Assembly: GCF_023343835.1 (NCBI RefSeq) | Contig: NC_064433.1 | Coordinates: 75,744,823 to 75,808,822 of the forward strand | DNA from: Lagopus muta | Taxonomy: Eukaryota > Chordata > Aves > Galliformes > Phasianidae | DNA: 64,000 nt | Direction of reading: 5' to 3' | Shown here: positions 62,801 to 64,000 of the stretch, one piece after another | Layout: every line of letters starts with the position of its first letter | Numbering within the stretch: position 1 is the stretch's first letter | Notes under the pieces: model-generated | Databases searched by the model: none | Told to the model about the DNA's origin: nothing | The model's input: only the letters and a program-made list of their open reading frames with translations | Program-made: the position numbers and the translations under genes

Positions 62801-64000
62801 GACTGGTTTTAACTTCAGCTATCACACTGAGAAATGAATGGAGTTCAGAAAGAAACTTAAGGTTTGACAAAGTAAATGCATTCATAGTACAACCTGCATT
62901 TAGAGATGTAGGTCTAAAACAGACAGCAGGTGAGAAGATTCATACAGCTTAGCAGTTTTGTGTCTTTCAAAGCCACAGTCACTGGAAGCTACGATTTCTG
63001 TTCTGAAGCCAAAATCCCTATCAATACATACAAGTAGACAAAGTCATCTCCTAGGGAATATATGGCTATCATAAACATAAAAAGTACCCATTTTGAATTC
63101 AGTTACTTTCATCTCCTCAAGACCCATACAGATACAGGTTAACATCCAGTAGATGATTTAATCACAGTGTTTTATGACAGTTAATATATCCGAAGCATAG
63201 CTCCTTTTTCCAGCTCTGCATTCATATGCTAGGAATTGCTGCCTGGTCATCCGATGTTTTACAAGGCTTCATATCTGTGCCAAGCTCCTTCAGTGACAGA
63301 GCAAACTTCAGGTCTTTTCTGATGCAAGATCCAGAATTAAGTAATAGAGAAAACATACTTTGAATTCAGTTCTGTGTCAACCCGCAAGACTGTCTTCTTC
63401 CAGTACAAAAGAAGAGTTGTGCTAACTTCAGCAGATGTCACTTATGCGTTCAGGAAAGTCCTCAAAGCAAAAGACAGCATATGTGATCTTTATTTCACAT
63501 TGGCATAAAACAAGAGAGATGCAGAATGTAAAAGCAATGAGAGAAGAAATTATAAATATATTAACATTACTTTCTTGCTTTTCATTCCTTGACCAACAAT
63601 GTTAGTCCTATTTGTTTCAAGCTACAGCTAAGTCAGTAAGCATTAAAATATGCAGTCATGGGGATATGAAGCAGGATGTTTGGCTATCTCCAGCTGAATC
63701 CTCAAGAATCACTATGGTACTAACACCACTTAGCCTTCTTTGTGATAACTTCAGAAGATATTCCATAGATTGAAAAGAGTATTAAAATCCTTATAACATT
63801 AGCATCTTACTGAACCATATATATAATGTTTTTAAGAACCTGCAAGATTATCCTAAATAACACTGCTTAAATAGTAAGCTTTATGTGCAATCCCACTCAG
63901 CTCAGAGCTCAACTTTGGAGTTGTCTGGTCTGTAGCTTTCTTCTTTTGCTGAACACTTCAGGCCTCCACTTTCCCAGTCTGTTGATGTGAACTCTGAATT
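62801..64000. other. Right edge of the window, nothing recognised
   Basis: 1.2 kb without a supportable gene or repeat. Confidence 0.4.

Overview
This is a vertebrate nuclear genomic window, almost certainly from a bird and probably a galliform (chicken-like). The evidence is abundant CR1 LINE sequence ending in ATTCTATG-type 3' tails, three internally deleted mariner elements resembling the chicken Galluhop/Mariner1 family, and large introns separating short, highly conserved coding exons. No bacterial genes, operons, CRISPR arrays or intact viral genes are visible. Most open frames longer than 60 codons are broken CR1 ORFs, their antisense shadows, or chance frames.

The one host gene I recognise is TEAD4 (TEF-3/RTEF-1), on the minus strand. 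Eleven coding exons can be placed with consensus splice sites and matching phases: 56435-56181, 33224-33160, 32310-32248, 28400-28266, 27493-27450, 25474-25419, 24639-24509, 23289-23116, 10841-10701, 9378-9226 and 6720-6607. Joined, they give 433 residues from a UUG start, against 434 in human TEAD4. The first exons encode the TEA DNA-binding domain, the middle exons a proline/serine-rich linker, and the last five the YAP/TAZ-binding domain. No in-frame AUG precedes the TEA domain in the first exon seen. A TTG in strong Kozak context (56406-56404) sits where human TEAD4 uses its known non-AUG start. The promoter and 5' UTR exons are not identified and probably lie beyond 64000 or unrecognised in 56436-64000.

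Layout: 1-6606 is 3' UTR and 3' flank, with a CR1 split by another repeat, an old CR1 holding a younger CR1, and a mariner copy. 6607-33224 holds ten coding exons and their introns, including a 12.3 kb intron with a CTCF-like motif, one CR1, one mariner copy and a long CR1 (16.67-19.17 kb). 33225-56180 is a 23 kb intron filled with CR1 copies, mostly antisense to TEAD4, and an ancient hAT transposase remnant interrupted by a mariner. 56436-64000 is upstream sequence with a long CR1 that has lost its reverse transcriptase, and a second CR1 in the opposite orientation.

I found no clearly new biological system. The points most worth checking are (1) CR1 copies that share the same inactivating lesions, which suggests defective CR1s were mobilised in trans; (2) an unclassified repeat present twice, with two back-to-back perfect or near-perfect hairpins; (3) three mariner copies with the same internal deletion, behaving like a MITE family; (4) the non-AUG start of TEAD4; and (5) a CTCF-like site in the large intron.
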